DNA of 64,000 nt from Bifidobacterium bombi DSM 19703 (GCF_000737845.1 NZ_ATLK01000001.1:310001-374000), one strand, 5' to 3'; positions 37,941 to 48,017 are shown, counted from the first letter of the stretch. Program-made: numbers and translations. The notes: generated from the letters alone by a model not told the origin.

Positions 37941-40900
37941 ATGGCGCAATCGCTGAACGGGAATCCGGATGATGTGTGGAAGTCGCACGATATGTCGAAG
38001 GATCCTTTGAGAATCGGTCTCGACATCGGTTCCACGACGGTCAAGGCGGTGGTGCTGGACGAAGATGACGACTTGGATGATGCGCTGTTCTGCGATTACC
38101 GGCGTCACAATGCGAATGTGCGTGCGACCGTTGCGGGGCTGCTGCAGGACATTTCGGGACTGTTGCAGTCCCACGGCGAAGGCGGGCGTCCCGTGCGGCT
38201 GGCAATCACCGGATCGGGCGGTTTGGGCCTTGCCGATGACCTCGACGTCCCCTTTATTCAGGAGGTCATCGCCGAGACGAAAGCCATTGACCAGGTATAC
38301 CCCGAAGCTGATGTCATCATCGAGCTGGGTGGGGAAGACGCGAAGATCACATATCTCAAACCGACCCCCGAACAGCGTATGAACGGTTCCTGCGCCGGTG
38401 GGACCGGTGCGTTCATCGACCAGATGGCTACGTTGCTTGACACCGACGCAGCAGGTCTCAACGAGATGAGCAAGGATTATCGGATGCTGTATCCGATTGC
38501 ATCCAGGTGCGGGGTCTTCGCCAAGTCGGATCTGCAGCCGCTGATCAATGACGGTGCCGAAAAGCCGGATCTGGCTGCTTCCATATTCACCGCCGTGGCC
38601 ACGCAGACAATCGGCGGATTGGCTTCCGGACGGCCGATACATGGCAACGTCATCTTCCTTGGCGGGCCTTTGTTCTTCCTTTCAGGTTTGAGGGATGCCT
38701 TCGCCCGTGCACTGGAAGGCAGGGTCGACAGGTTCATCCTTCCCAAGGATGCCCATTTGTATGTGGCCTACGGTTCAGCACTGATAGCAGGCGACGGCAG
38801 CGATCCCGAGCAGGAAAAGGCCTTTGCGGCACGTACCTGTGCCGACATACTCGACGACCTTGAATCGCTGAAAAACCGCAAAGTCAATACATCCACCATG
38901 CCGCCTCTGTTCAAGGACGACGAGGAGCGCCGGGCTTTCGAGGAGCGCCACCACAGGGAGCGCATCAAAATCAGCACGCTTGAAGGTGCCAAAGGGCCGC
39001 ATTTTCTGGGCATCGATGCCGGGAGCACGACCATCAAAGCCACGTTGATCAATGATGACCATGATATCGTATGGTCGTCATATGCCACGAACGACGGCAG
39101 CCCCTTGGAGGCCGCCGTGCAGATCGTGCATCGGATCGAACAGGAGCTTCCCGACGAGGCTTATATTGCTCGCAGTTGTTCGACCGGTTATGGCGAAGGA
39201 TTGATCTCCACCGGACTTCATCTCGACGAAGGCGTCGTGGAGACGATGGCGCATTATCGTGGTGCCGAACTGGTCAGTCCCGGTGTCACCTCGGTCATCG
39301 ACATCGGAGGGCAGGATATGAAATACCTCGCCATAGCCGATGGCGTCATCGACTCCATCAGTGTGAACGAGGCCTGTTCCTCGGGTTGTGGCTCCTTCCT
39401 CCAGACTTTCGCGCAATCCATGGGCCTGACGATTGAAGAATTCACCCAGGCTGCCCTCCGTTCGGATCATCCAGTGGATCTTGGTTCACGCTGCACGGTG
39501 TTCATGAACTCTTCCGTGAAGCAGGCGCAGAAGGAGGGTGCCAGCATAGAGAACATCGCAGCCGGCCTATGCTATTCGGTAGTTCGCAATGCACTCTATA
39601 AGGTCATCAAACTGCGCGATGCCGGGCAGCTTGGCGACACCATCGAGGTACAGGGCGGGACATTCCTCAACGATGCCGTGCTGCGCGCTTTTGAACTGCT
39701 TACAGGCAGAGAGGTAACACGTCCGAACATCGCGGGGCTGATGGGCGCATACGGAGCCGCGTTGACTGCGCGCATGCATTACGAGGACGCCAACGAGCTT
39801 GACCCGAATGAGCCTCATACGCGTTCAAACATCATCATGGGTCAGGCCTTGGACGGCTTGTCCATGACGAGTTCGCATGATGTATGCAAACGATGCCAGA
39901 ACAAGTGCAAGCTCACCATCACCACATTCCAGGATGGTTCCCGATACGTCACCGGAAACCGATGCGAACGCGGCGCCGATGCCAAGGCGGAGCGCAGCGA
40001 CAGGCCGAACCTTTACGACTACAAGTACAAACGTGCCTTCGCATACCGAAGGCTGACGGACAAAAAGGCGACTCGCGGTGAAATAGGTGTTCCTCGCGTG
40101 CTCAACATGTACGAGAACTATCCGTTCTGGTTCACGTTGCTTACGTCATTAGGCTTCAAGGTGAGGATTTCCGGGCGCAGCAGCCATGATTTGTTCCAAA
40201 GCGGCATCGAATCCATAGCATCGGAAAACATATGTTACCCGGCGAAGTTGGTGCATGGGCACATCAAATGGCTGCTCGACCGTGGCGTGAAGACCATTTT
40301 CTACCCTTGCGTGTCCTATGAGGAGAATCTCGTGGAGGGCGGCACCGACAATCATTACAACTGTCCGGTCGTGGCCAACTATCCTGTAGTCATTGAGGCG
40401 AACATGCCTGAGCTCCGGCAGGAAGGCGTACGTTACATGCGCCCTTATTTCAACCTGGCCGACCATGACCTCATGGTCGATCGCATCGTTGAGGTGTTCG
40501 ATTGGGCTGGAGTGACGCGCGAAGAGGCCAGGACGGCGGTGAAAGAGGCCTACGCCGAAGACAAGATCTTCAAGAACGACGTTCAGCAGGAAGGACTGCG
40601 CGCGTTGGCCTACATGAAGGAACATGATTGCCGCGGCATTGTGTTGGCTGGCAGACCCTACCATGTCGATCCTGAGATCAATCACGGGATTCCTGAGACG
40701 ATTTGTTCGCTCGGAATGGTGGTGTTGTCCGAGGATTCCATCTGTGAACTGCAGCCTGGCCAAGAGTTGCATCTCAGCGAATTTCTGTCGCAAGATGAAA
40801 GGGATTCGCGCGCCAAGGATCGGGCGGGGTTCCGCAAGGTCGTCGATCGGCCGGTCAAGGCGATGCCTCTGAGGGTCACCAATCAGTGGGCCTATCATTC

Positions 40901-42926
40901 CAGGTTGTACGCGGCGGCGAATTTCGTGGCCTCGTATCCGGGTCTTGAACTCGTGCAACTCAACTCATTCGGGTGCGGTATCGATGCCATTACCACCGAT
41001 CAGGTCAGTGAGATTCTCGCGGACAAATCGGACGTGTACACCTTGCTTAAGATCGATGAAGTGAGCAACCTCGGCGCCGCAAAGATTCGCCTGCGCTCCC
41101 TTAAGGCGGCCGTCGAAGAGCGGGAGGCGGGCAGTACCAAAGCTGAAATCGCACGAACGACGCGCACCCCGCGGACGACAGGGAGCGAGACGCAGGACGG
41201 TACCTTGCACAAGAACGATGCGGAACGCAAGGGCGCACGGTCCGATCTTGAAACGGCTCGCGCCGAACTAGCACATGCACAGGCGGCTTTGGAAGAGGCC
41301 CGGAGGAAAGTCGATGCGGCGGAGGGCAACGTGGCAAGCGCATGGCCACCGGTTGCAGGTGAAGTGCTTGACCAAGGTGGCAACTCGAAGGATTCACCAA
41401 ACGATGTTCATGGTCGATTCCGCAGAACGGGGTCAAAGGCGCCCACACCAGGACGTCAAGTGATGCTGGACAGCGTCATGAACGCCGGACGCGGACTTGC
41501 CAAGTCATCGTATGGGGCGGCTTCATCGCAGACAGGCCATGATCGTTCTCCGGCGGAGGCTCCGCGAAAAGGTGCCCTGTCGTCTACGTCGACTGACGGG
41601 TCAAGGTCTCCAAGGGCGAAAGGCACATTGAGCGCCTATGCTCATAAGATCAAATTCCAAAAGTCGATGCGAGGCTACACCATAGTCGCTCCGCAGATGA
41701 GTCCCGTGCACATGAGCCTTGTCGAGGCTGTCATTCGTTCAGGCGGCTATAAATTCGACGTGCTCAAGACCGCCGATCGCGATGATGTGGAGCTCGGTCT
41801 CAAATATGTGAACAACGACGCCTGTTATCCAGCGATCATGGTGGTGGGGCAGCTGGTGGATTCCATCGTCAAGGGAAAGTATGATCCGGACAAGGTATGT
41901 CTCGCCATCACGCAGACCGGTGGCATGTGTCGCGCCACTAATTATTTTGCGCTCATCCGCAAAGCACTGGTGGATGCTGGTTATCCTCAGGTTCCCGTAA
42001 TCGCCATCTCGACGCAGGGTATCGAGGACAATCCGGGTTTCACAGCCACGCCCCAGCTGCTTTGGAGGGCTCTCAAGGCGCTCGTCATCGGTGACCTGCT
42101 GATGAAGTGCCTGTACCGTGTACGTCCGTACGAAGAGGAACCCGGCAGCGCCGACAAGCTGTACCGTCTGTGGGATGTCATCGTCAGAGAGACCATCGAA
42201 CACCACGGTTATTCGAAGACCGCCGCGAGGCGGTTCGGTAAGGGCTATCTTCCTTATCAGAAGCTGCTCAAGCAGATCGTGAAGAGCTTCGACTCTCTGC
42301 CTTTGAGAAACATCCAACGCAAGCCAAGAGTCGGCGTGGTCGGAGAGATTCTGGTGAAATACCATCCCGATGCCAACAATCATCTGGTCGATGTTCTTGA
42401 GGCACAGGGGTGTGAAGCGGTGGTGCCCGGAATCATGGAATTCATGACGACAGGCCCCTACATCAGTGATTGGCGCGAAAAGCACCTGGGCACGGGTGGG
42501 AATAAGGCGGTCTATGCGGCGATGCGTTGGGGACTCGACCGAATCCTCAACCCGGTTCGGCGCGCCATCAACTTGTCGCGCGGCAAGTTCGGCCAGGACA
42601 CCCCTATGCCCGAGTTGGTGGATATGGCTTCCGAAGTGACATCGATTGGCGTGCAGGCAGGTGAGGGGTGGCTGCTTACCGCCGAGATTTTGGAGCTGAT
42701 TGGTTCCGGATGCCCCAACGTGGTGTGTGCGCAGCCCTTCGCATGCCTGCCGAACCACGTGACTGGGCGTGGTATGTTCGGCAAGATTCGCAGGCTCCAT
42801 CCGGAAGCGAACATCGTCTCCATAGATTACGACCCAGGTGCTTCGCAGGCCAATCAGCTCAACCGGATCAAGCTTATGGTCGCGACGGCGAAGAAGAACC
42901 ACCAGAAGATCACTTCCGCCGATTGA
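37941..42926 (+). CDS. Giant 2-hydroxyacyl-CoA dehydratase activator-like ATPase fusion protein
   Basis: A 1661-residue protein. It holds two BcrA/BadF/HgdC-type ATPase domains in tandem. Domain 1 has LDIGSTTVKAVVLD at about residue 27 and cluster Cys in GSCAGGTGAFIDQ at about 151. Domain 2 has LGIDAGSTTIKATL at about 356 and ACSSGCGSFLQ at about 478. A CKRCQNKC cysteine cluster at about 648 precedes a DUF2229-like domain (from about 715). A hydrophilic insert at about 1054-1234 contains a short coiled coil (ELAHAQAALEEARRK). The end of the protein resembles dehydratase subunit D. Activators of this kind inject electrons into dehydratases by ATP hydrolysis. No separate dehydratase subunits are nearby, so the target is unknown. 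ATG 37941 follows AAAGGGG. Confidence 0.88.
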   Translation: MAQSLNGNPDDVWKSHDMSKDPLRIGLDIGSTTVKAVVLDEDDDLDDALFCDYRRHNANVRATVAGLLQDISGLLQSHGEGGRPVRLAITGSGGLGLADDLDVPFIQEVIAETKAIDQVYPEADVIIELGGEDAKITYLKPTPEQRMNGSCAGGTGAFIDQMATLLDTDAAGLNEMSKDYRMLYPIASRCGVFAKSDLQPLINDGAEKPDLAASIFTAVATQTIGGLASGRPIHGNVIFLGGPLFFLSGLRDAFARALEGRVDRFILPKDAHLYVAYGSALIAGDGSDPEQEKAFAARTCADILDDLESLKNRKVNTSTMPPLFKDDEERRAFEERHHRERIKISTLEGAKGPHFLGIDAGSTTIKATLINDDHDIVWSSYATNDGSPLEAAVQIVHRIEQELPDEAYIARSCSTGYGEGLISTGLHLDEGVVETMAHYRGAELVSPGVTSVIDIGGQDMKYLAIADGVIDSISVNEACSSGCGSFLQTFAQSMGLTIEEFTQAALRSDHPVDLGSRCTVFMNSSVKQAQKEGASIENIAAGLCYSVVRNALYKVIKLRDAGQLGDTIEVQGGTFLNDAVLRAFELLTGREVTRPNIAGLMGAYGAALTARMHYEDANELDPNEPHTRSNIIMGQALDGLSMTSSHDVCKRCQNKCKLTITTFQDGSRYVTGNRCERGADAKAERSDRPNLYDYKYKRAFAYRRLTDKKATRGEIGVPRVLNMYENYPFWFTLLTSLGFKVRISGRSSHDLFQSGIESIASENICYPAKLVHGHIKWLLDRGVKTIFYPCVSYEENLVEGGTDNHYNCPVVANYPVVIEANMPELRQEGVRYMRPYFNLADHDLMVDRIVEVFDWAGVTREEARTAVKEAYAEDKIFKNDVQQEGLRALAYMKEHDCRGIVLAGRPYHVDPEINHGIPETICSLGMVVLSEDSICELQPGQELHLSEFLSQDERDSRAKDRAGFRKVVDRPVKAMPLRVTNQWAYHSRLYAAANFVASYPGLELVQLNSFGCGIDAITTDQVSEILADKSDVYTLLKIDEVSNLGAAKIRLRSLKAAVEEREAGSTKAEIARTTRTPRTTGSETQDGTLHKNDAERKGARSDLETARAELAHAQAALEEARRKVDAAEGNVASAWPPVAGEVLDQGGNSKDSPNDVHGRFRRTGSKAPTPGRQVMLDSVMNAGRGLAKSSYGAASSQTGHDRSPAEAPRKGALSSTSTDGSRSPRAKGTLSAYAHKIKFQKSMRGYTIVAPQMSPVHMSLVEAVIRSGGYKFDVLKTADRDDVELGLKYVNNDACYPAIMVVGQLVDSIVKGKYDPDKVCLAITQTGGMCRATNYFALIRKALVDAGYPQVPVIAISTQGIEDNPGFTATPQLLWRALKALVIGDLLMKCLYRVRPYEEEPGSADKLYRLWDVIVRETIEHHGYSKTAARRFGKGYLPYQKLLKQIVKSFDSLPLRNIQRKPRVGVVGEILVKYHPDANNHLVDVLEAQGCEAVVPGIMEFMTTGPYISDWREKHLGTGGNKAVYAAMRWGLDRILNPVRRAINLSRGKFGQDTPMPELVDMASEVTSIGVQAGEGWLLTAEILELIGSGCPNVVCAQPFACLPNHVTGRGMFGKIRRLHPEANIVSIDYDPGASQANQLNRIKLMVATAKKNHQKITSAD

Positions 42927-43012
42927 GCACGTGTTTTCGGGTTGGCTGGTTACAATGGCCTTTGCCGGTGGTATCGGACGAATCGTGGTTTTGGTGCACG
43001 GGAAGGAACATG

Positions 43013-43780
43013 ATGGCTTTGACTGCCGATATGGTTGTGCGGACTGAAGGATCCGCTGACGATCCGGAGCACGGGTCTGAGGCTTCGGGCCGGTCGGATG
43101 CCGTCAGGGGTGTCCGTAACTACGGCAGGCGGCGCCCCGCTCACGCTTCGTCGTCGAACCGGCGTTCTGACAACGGCAGTGGCTGGCTTTTCCTCAGGGA
43201 TTTGATTATCTACTGCGTGATACCTTTGTTGGTGGTGTTCACGTTGTTTGCCAGCTATAGGATTCCATCGGGGTCCATGATGGACACCATAGAGGTCGGT
43301 GACAGAGTCCTGGTCACCCGGCTCGAGCCTCGTCTGATGAAACCCAGACGCGGCGATGTGGTGGTGTTCAAAGATCCGGCGCATTGGCTTGATGACAAGA
43401 ACGAAAACATGTTCACCGACACCCTGATCAAGAGGCTTATCGGTTTGCCCGGCGATACTGTGGAGTGCAGCGGCAAGGGGGCTCCCGTCAAGGTCAACGG
43501 TGTGCCCATCAACGAGACCTCCTACCTTAAGCCAGGCGTCAATCCGAGCGATTTCGCCTTCAAGGTCAAGGTCAGTGCGGGCAATGTTTTCGTGATGGGT
43601 GACAATCGTGCGAATTCGGCCGATTCTAGGTGGCACGCCGATGATGGAAACGACGGTTTGGTTCCCGTACACGATATCAAGGGCAAGGGGTTGCTGACGT
43701 TCTGGCCGTTGGGTCGTTTCGGTGCGTTGCAGTCGCACCACGAAGTGTTTGACGCCGTTCCCGCGCAGGCGGTGTCGTGA
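43013..43780 (+). CDS. lepB: Signal peptidase I
   Basis: Membrane serine protease that removes signal peptides from secreted proteins. A hydrophilic N-terminal region of about 55 residues (rich in R, S and G) precedes one transmembrane segment (LIIYCVIPLLVVFTLFA). The catalytic Ser lies in YRIPSGSMMDT and the general-base Lys in LIKRLIGLPGD. Box E is VMGDNRANSADSR. The start is ATG 43013 with GGAAGGA 5 bases upstream; the adjacent ATG 43010 is too close to it. The stop overlaps the rnhB start by 4 bases. Confidence 0.95.
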   Translation: MALTADMVVRTEGSADDPEHGSEASGRSDAVRGVRNYGRRRPAHASSSNRRSDNGSGWLFLRDLIIYCVIPLLVVFTLFASYRIPSGSMMDTIEVGDRVLVTRLEPRLMKPRRGDVVVFKDPAHWLDDKNENMFTDTLIKRLIGLPGDTVECSGKGAPVKVNGVPINETSYLKPGVNPSDFAFKVKVSAGNVFVMGDNRANSADSRWHADDGNDGLVPVHDIKGKGLLTFWPLGRFGALQSHHEVFDAVPAQAVS

Positions 43781-44514
43781 GTTCCGGCGATTCGACAAGA
43801 TACGGAAGTCGGCGTGGAGGCGAACCCGTGCAGACCAGACCCGATATGCTCACCGAATTGTGTCTGGCACAGCGCGGTTTTGATTTCATCGCCGGTTTCG
43901 ATGAGGTTGGGCGCGGTGCTCTCGCTGGACCCGTGATGGTGGGTGTTGCAGTGATGAAGGCGGACGACATTGCACATGCAAAGGTGCCGTCTGGCCTGAC
44001 GGATTCAAAATTGCTCAGCGAACGCAGGCGTGAGGGATTGTATGACGAGCTCCTTGGCTGGTGCGCAGCCAGCGCCGTGGGGCAGGCCTCCAACGTCGAA
44101 ATCGACCAGTGGGGCATCTCGCATGCTTTGGGTATCGCCGCTCTGCGTGCTCTTGCTCAGGTCGAGCGCCGCATAGGTATGGATCTGGTCGGTGCACGCG
44201 TGGGCGCGATACTCGACGGTCCCAACGATTACATCACCAAGGCCTTGGACAGTTTCGATGCCCCTGAGGTTCCCGTGTTAGCGCAGATCATGACGCGGAT
44301 CAAGGCGGACCAGTGTTGTGCACTCGTTTCGGCGGCCTCCGTCATCGCCAAGGTGACCCGTGACCGTCTGATGGTCTCTCTGGCCAGTGGCAATGTGGAA
44401 TACGCGCCATATCATTGGGAGCGAAACAAGGGATACGGTTCTCTGGAGCATCGTGAGGCCATTCGTCGGCTGGGACCGTGCGAACTGCATCGCGTCAGCT
44501 GGCATCTGATATGA
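43777..44514 (+). CDS. rnhB: Ribonuclease HII
   Basis: Removes ribonucleotides from RNA-DNA hybrids. The active-site motif FDEVGRGALAGPV gives the DE pair at about residues 42-43. The further acidic residue is in AILDGPN, and KGYGSLEHREAI is at the end. The GTG start overlaps the lepB stop (GTGA), so translation is coupled. At 245 residues it is typical, with about 25 extra residues before the catalytic domain. Confidence 0.95.
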   Translation: MSSGDSTRYGSRRGGEPVQTRPDMLTELCLAQRGFDFIAGFDEVGRGALAGPVMVGVAVMKADDIAHAKVPSGLTDSKLLSERRREGLYDELLGWCAASAVGQASNVEIDQWGISHALGIAALRALAQVERRIGMDLVGARVGAILDGPNDYITKALDSFDAPEVPVLAQIMTRIKADQCCALVSAASVIAKVTRDRLMVSLASGNVEYAPYHWERNKGYGSLEHREAIRRLGPCELHRVSWHLI

Positions 44515-44611
44515 ACTCGCCGGATCCTGGTCGCCGTATCCGTGGCGTTTCATGTTATCCGGCATGAGGTTTCAATGTTGATTCGGCCTGTCAATGAACA
44601 TAGGGGGCCAT

Positions 44612-47209
44612 ATGATTGAAGCCTGTATACATATCATTCGCGAGTGTGCAAAAGGTATTGAAATGTCTGGCAAGCAGTTGTTTTCTTTGGTTCCCCGCAC
44701 TGGTCTGCTGATAGCGGCAAAGGTGGCCTCGTTATGGGTGACGCTGCTTGCCGGTGTATCATTCGTGTTCACTTTGATTTCTTATCTTGCCATCCCCATT
44801 TCAGCAATTACTGAAGGTGGCAGACCGCGAATCGGAGTCTCCGCCAGTATCGCCAAAGGCGGCGCACAGCCGCACATCCGTAATTTCCCGTATGTGCCGG
44901 GAGGTATCTCCGTCTTCATTGAGTTGTTCGTCCTGATCGTGATCGTAGGTTACCTCGCTTACCGATTGTCCTGCTATTTCGCCGGTAAGATTGATGAGCG
45001 CGTCCATCTTCATCTGTATGAAGGCCTGTATGCCCATATGCTGGATTTGGGGAAGTGCCGTGGCGTGGGTGAATATGAGGATGAATTTTCGTTCGCTATG
45101 GATGAGGGGATTCGCGACGTCCGTTGCCTTTACTCGGTGGTTGTGCCAGAGGTGGTGTTTTCGTACGTCGCCTTGCTGACGTTGTTCGTGGTCGTGCTTT
45201 GCATCGATGCACCCACGGCTCTGCCTTTGCTGGTCTGTCTTGTTTTGCTTGCAGGTTTGGGCTTGCTCTCGTTGAAGTCGCCTAAGTTGCAGCGCCGCAA
45301 GGGTCTGACGATGGTCCTGACCGTCCTGTGCCTGTGCTGTGCCTTCGTCGCTGTCGCGTTGATACTTATCCGCCGCTATATCGATGGGCATGTGGGATTG
45401 TCCGATGCCTTGACGGTGCAGCTGTTGTGCGCTGGTCTGCTGATGCCGGTGCGGCGGCTGGGAACTGTTTCATCGATGCTGCAGGAAGGTCTGCGTTGCC
45501 TCAGGAAGATCACGAATCTACTAGACGTGAACGTCTCGTCCATTGGAGTGGCCGATCGACGTTTGGGATTCGGATCATGCTCGGTCATCTTCGATGATGT
45601 GAGCCGCAGGCGGACTGATTCGGTTGAGGTAACAGGGCTGAGTTTCAAAGCCGAGCCAGGGAGATTGACTGTTCTTCTGGGGGATCGGGCTTCAGGTGCG
45701 GGAATCGTTCCGCAGTTGCTGGCCGGAACCTTGGAGGATTATCAGGGTTCTATACTGCTACGCACCGGAATAGCCTCTTCTGCGGATTTGGAACTTCGCT
45801 CGCTTACGCTGCCTTCCCTGGCTTCGGCAGTGACCGTCGTCGGTGAAGGCAGCAGGTTCTTTGCTGGGACACTGCGCGACAATCTCGCCGTTGCCGATCC
45901 CAACGCCAGTGCGAATGACATGTGGCTTGCGCTCAACCGTGCCCATATCGACGGTTTCGTCTACACGCAGACCAAGGGGCTTGACATGCCCATCGAATCA
46001 AATGCCGACAACATTACTGCGGGTCAGCGGCTCAGACTTTTCCTGGCAAGGGCGTTGTTGTGCGACACCCCTGTGTATGTATTCGACGATGTCATGGCTG
46101 GCGTGGACTCTCAAAGTGCAAAGGTCATGGACAGGGCCATCCACGAACTCGCCAGGACGAAGACTGTCATTGTATTCACGAAGGACGCCGATGACGCTTG
46201 GGAGGGCGATCAGGTCCTGACCTTGTCTGAAAACGGAGTCCAGACGGGTGACGAATCTCAGGACATCACCCGAAACACCGAGGATGTATCCCAGGCCGAC
46301 CTCAAAGAGCGTCGCTCCGTGTCCCATGACCATACCGGCATCACGGCGGTGGGAGACGCTGGTGTCCCGGTTCAGGCAGGTGCGGATCGGGCGAGACATA
46401 TGAAGTCTCTGCATCTGGTGAATTGTGTCTGTGAGGTTTTGGAGCGTTTGGCGGGTGTGTTCGCGCCGTTCTTCGCTGTGGCGACCTTCATTGTCCGGAA
46501 CGGTCAATCGGTTTGTGGATTGGACGTCGCTGCGTCGTCTTGGGCGCTGTCGGCCTGCTCGTTGTTGTGGTGCGTTTGTGGGTGGTTCGAACTTTGGTCC
46601 GGTTCACGCATCCGCGACGGTTATGTTACGGATGTGTATGGGCGGCGAAACCCCTCACTGACGAAGGGCATCGGTGTGCGTAACATAGCGATATCAGTGT
46701 TCGCGTGTGCCATCTGTGCCTTGGCACTGGCCTTCCTGAACGTCTGGTTCGCCGCGATCTTCTGTGCCTTGCTGCTGCTGATCGGGGCGGTGTTCCCGCT
46801 GCTCTTCCTGCGGGACATCCGTCCGTTGATCCATCTCGTTGCCTTTGATGAACATAAGATCAAGGCGAGGATTAGCGAGGATGTGCACGGTATCAATGAG
46901 ATGATACGTTTTTCCCAGGGTGAGGGTCGTATGCACAGCAGTATCTCGAGGGTCAGGAAGTTGTTCGTGGAACGGCAAAGGTTGTACCGCAAGCGTAGCG
47001 TCTATGTCGGCTTGAGCATGGTGATGGCGGTTTGTGCCGTATTGCTTGCTACGACGTTGTTCCTGAGTGAGGGCATGGCTCCCTCGTCCGGTGTAGCGGC
47101 CGCCGCCTTGTTTTTCCTCGCATTGACGACTGCATTGTATATGGCGCAGCTCACGGCTTTCGTCGCCTTCGCCAAGGCAAAGCTCTCCTATAATGAAAAG
47201 AAATTCTGA
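44612..47209 (+). CDS. ABC-exporter-like membrane protein with degenerate nucleotide-binding domain
   Basis: An 865-residue protein with the order transmembrane region (about residues 30-280), ABC-like domain (about 320-545), hydrophilic linker, and second transmembrane region (from about 610). It resembles a CydDC or ABC-exporter fusion that lacks the second nucleotide-binding domain. The ABC-like domain has lost its catalytic motifs: Walker A is LLGDRASGAGIV without the Lys-Ser/Thr, the signature is ITAGQ instead of LSGGQ, and Walker B ends VFDDVMAGVD with Asp in place of the catalytic Glu. It is thus probably unable to hydrolyse ATP. The start at ATG 44612 follows AGGGGG; ATG 44594 is an alternative. 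The function is unknown. Confidence 0.8.
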   Translation: MIEACIHIIRECAKGIEMSGKQLFSLVPRTGLLIAAKVASLWVTLLAGVSFVFTLISYLAIPISAITEGGRPRIGVSASIAKGGAQPHIRNFPYVPGGISVFIELFVLIVIVGYLAYRLSCYFAGKIDERVHLHLYEGLYAHMLDLGKCRGVGEYEDEFSFAMDEGIRDVRCLYSVVVPEVVFSYVALLTLFVVVLCIDAPTALPLLVCLVLLAGLGLLSLKSPKLQRRKGLTMVLTVLCLCCAFVAVALILIRRYIDGHVGLSDALTVQLLCAGLLMPVRRLGTVSSMLQEGLRCLRKITNLLDVNVSSIGVADRRLGFGSCSVIFDDVSRRRTDSVEVTGLSFKAEPGRLTVLLGDRASGAGIVPQLLAGTLEDYQGSILLRTGIASSADLELRSLTLPSLASAVTVVGEGSRFFAGTLRDNLAVADPNASANDMWLALNRAHIDGFVYTQTKGLDMPIESNADNITAGQRLRLFLARALLCDTPVYVFDDVMAGVDSQSAKVMDRAIHELARTKTVIVFTKDADDAWEGDQVLTLSENGVQTGDESQDITRNTEDVSQADLKERRSVSHDHTGITAVGDAGVPVQAGADRARHMKSLHLVNCVCEVLERLAGVFAPFFAVATFIVRNGQSVCGLDVAASSWALSACSLLWCVCGWFELWSGSRIRDGYVTDVYGRRNPSLTKGIGVRNIAISVFACAICALALAFLNVWFAAIFCALLLLIGAVFPLLFLRDIRPLIHLVAFDEHKIKARISEDVHGINEMIRFSQGEGRMHSSISRVRKLFVERQRLYRKRSVYVGLSMVMAVCAVLLATTLFLSEGMAPSSGVAAAALFFLALTTALYMAQLTAFVAFAKAKLSYNEKKF

Positions 47210-47228
47210 CTGATGATGGGAGAGAAGC

Positions 47229-48017
47229 ATGTATGTAGGCGACGGAGGTGGCAACAGATCTCCTAGGGGAGGTCGACGTTTCGATCGTTCGCGTTTTCCC
47301 ATGGATGCGTACGGAGACAGTCAAGTACGTTACCGGATGTATGTCTTGGTTGCCGCCGCAATCGTCATAGGCATCGTCATCGGTCTGCTTTTGCCAAGGC
47401 TCGACACTCCGCTGGCCCGCATGACGGGACGTTACGTGGCTTCAGGGCCTGCGGCCGAGGCGCTCAATACCCTTGCAATCGACGATCACCCCAGGTCCTC
47501 CTCATATAGGCGCGACGCTTTTTCGTACAACAAGGTCGATTTCGACGGTGACGGGTGCACCGTGCGTGACGATGTGCTGCGTCGTGATATGAACGACGTC
47601 ACTTACACAGGCGGGTCGTCATGTCATGTGGATTCAGGTGTGCTCCACGATCCTTACACTGGTAAGGAGATTGACTTCGTGCGAGGCAAACAGACTAGTG
47701 CACAAGTGCAGATAGACCATGTCGTCGCTTTGGAGAACGCCTGGCAGTCAGGTGCCAGTAAGTGGGGATTGGCCGAGCGTGAAGAATACGGCAACGACAT
47801 GTACAATCTGCTTGCGGTGGACGGACCTGCCAATCAGGAGAAGGGTTCGGCGTCGGCGGCATACTGGTTGCCGGAGAATCGCGGTTACCGTTGCTCATAC
47901 GTGGCGCGTCAGATAGGAGTCAAGACGAAATACCGATTGAGCGTGACCACCAAGGAGAGGGATGCCATCATTGAGGTCCTACGGTCATGCCCCTCCCAAA
48001 GCATACCGAAACATTAA
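47229..48017 (+). CDS. Membrane-anchored HNH nuclease-like protein (DUF1524 type)
   Basis: A 262-residue protein. A basic N-terminus and one transmembrane segment (YVLVAAAIVIGIVIGLLLP, about residues 38-57) place the rest outside the cytoplasm. The C-terminal domain has VQIDHVVALENAW, then NDMYNLLAVDGPANQEKGS, matching the Asp-His and Asn ligands of the HNH/DUF1524 fold seen in secreted actinobacterial nucleases. Two Cys (CTVRDD, SSCHVD) may form a disulfide. ATG 47229 follows GGGAGAG and lies 19 bases after the ABC-like gene, so they form an operon. It probably digests extracellular DNA, for scavenging or competition (inference). Confidence 0.87.
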   Translation: MYVGDGGGNRSPRGGRRFDRSRFPMDAYGDSQVRYRMYVLVAAAIVIGIVIGLLLPRLDTPLARMTGRYVASGPAAEALNTLAIDDHPRSSSYRRDAFSYNKVDFDGDGCTVRDDVLRRDMNDVTYTGGSSCHVDSGVLHDPYTGKEIDFVRGKQTSAQVQIDHVVALENAWQSGASKWGLAEREEYGNDMYNLLAVDGPANQEKGSASAAYWLPENRGYRCSYVARQIGVKTKYRLSVTTKERDAIIEVLRSCPSQSIPKH

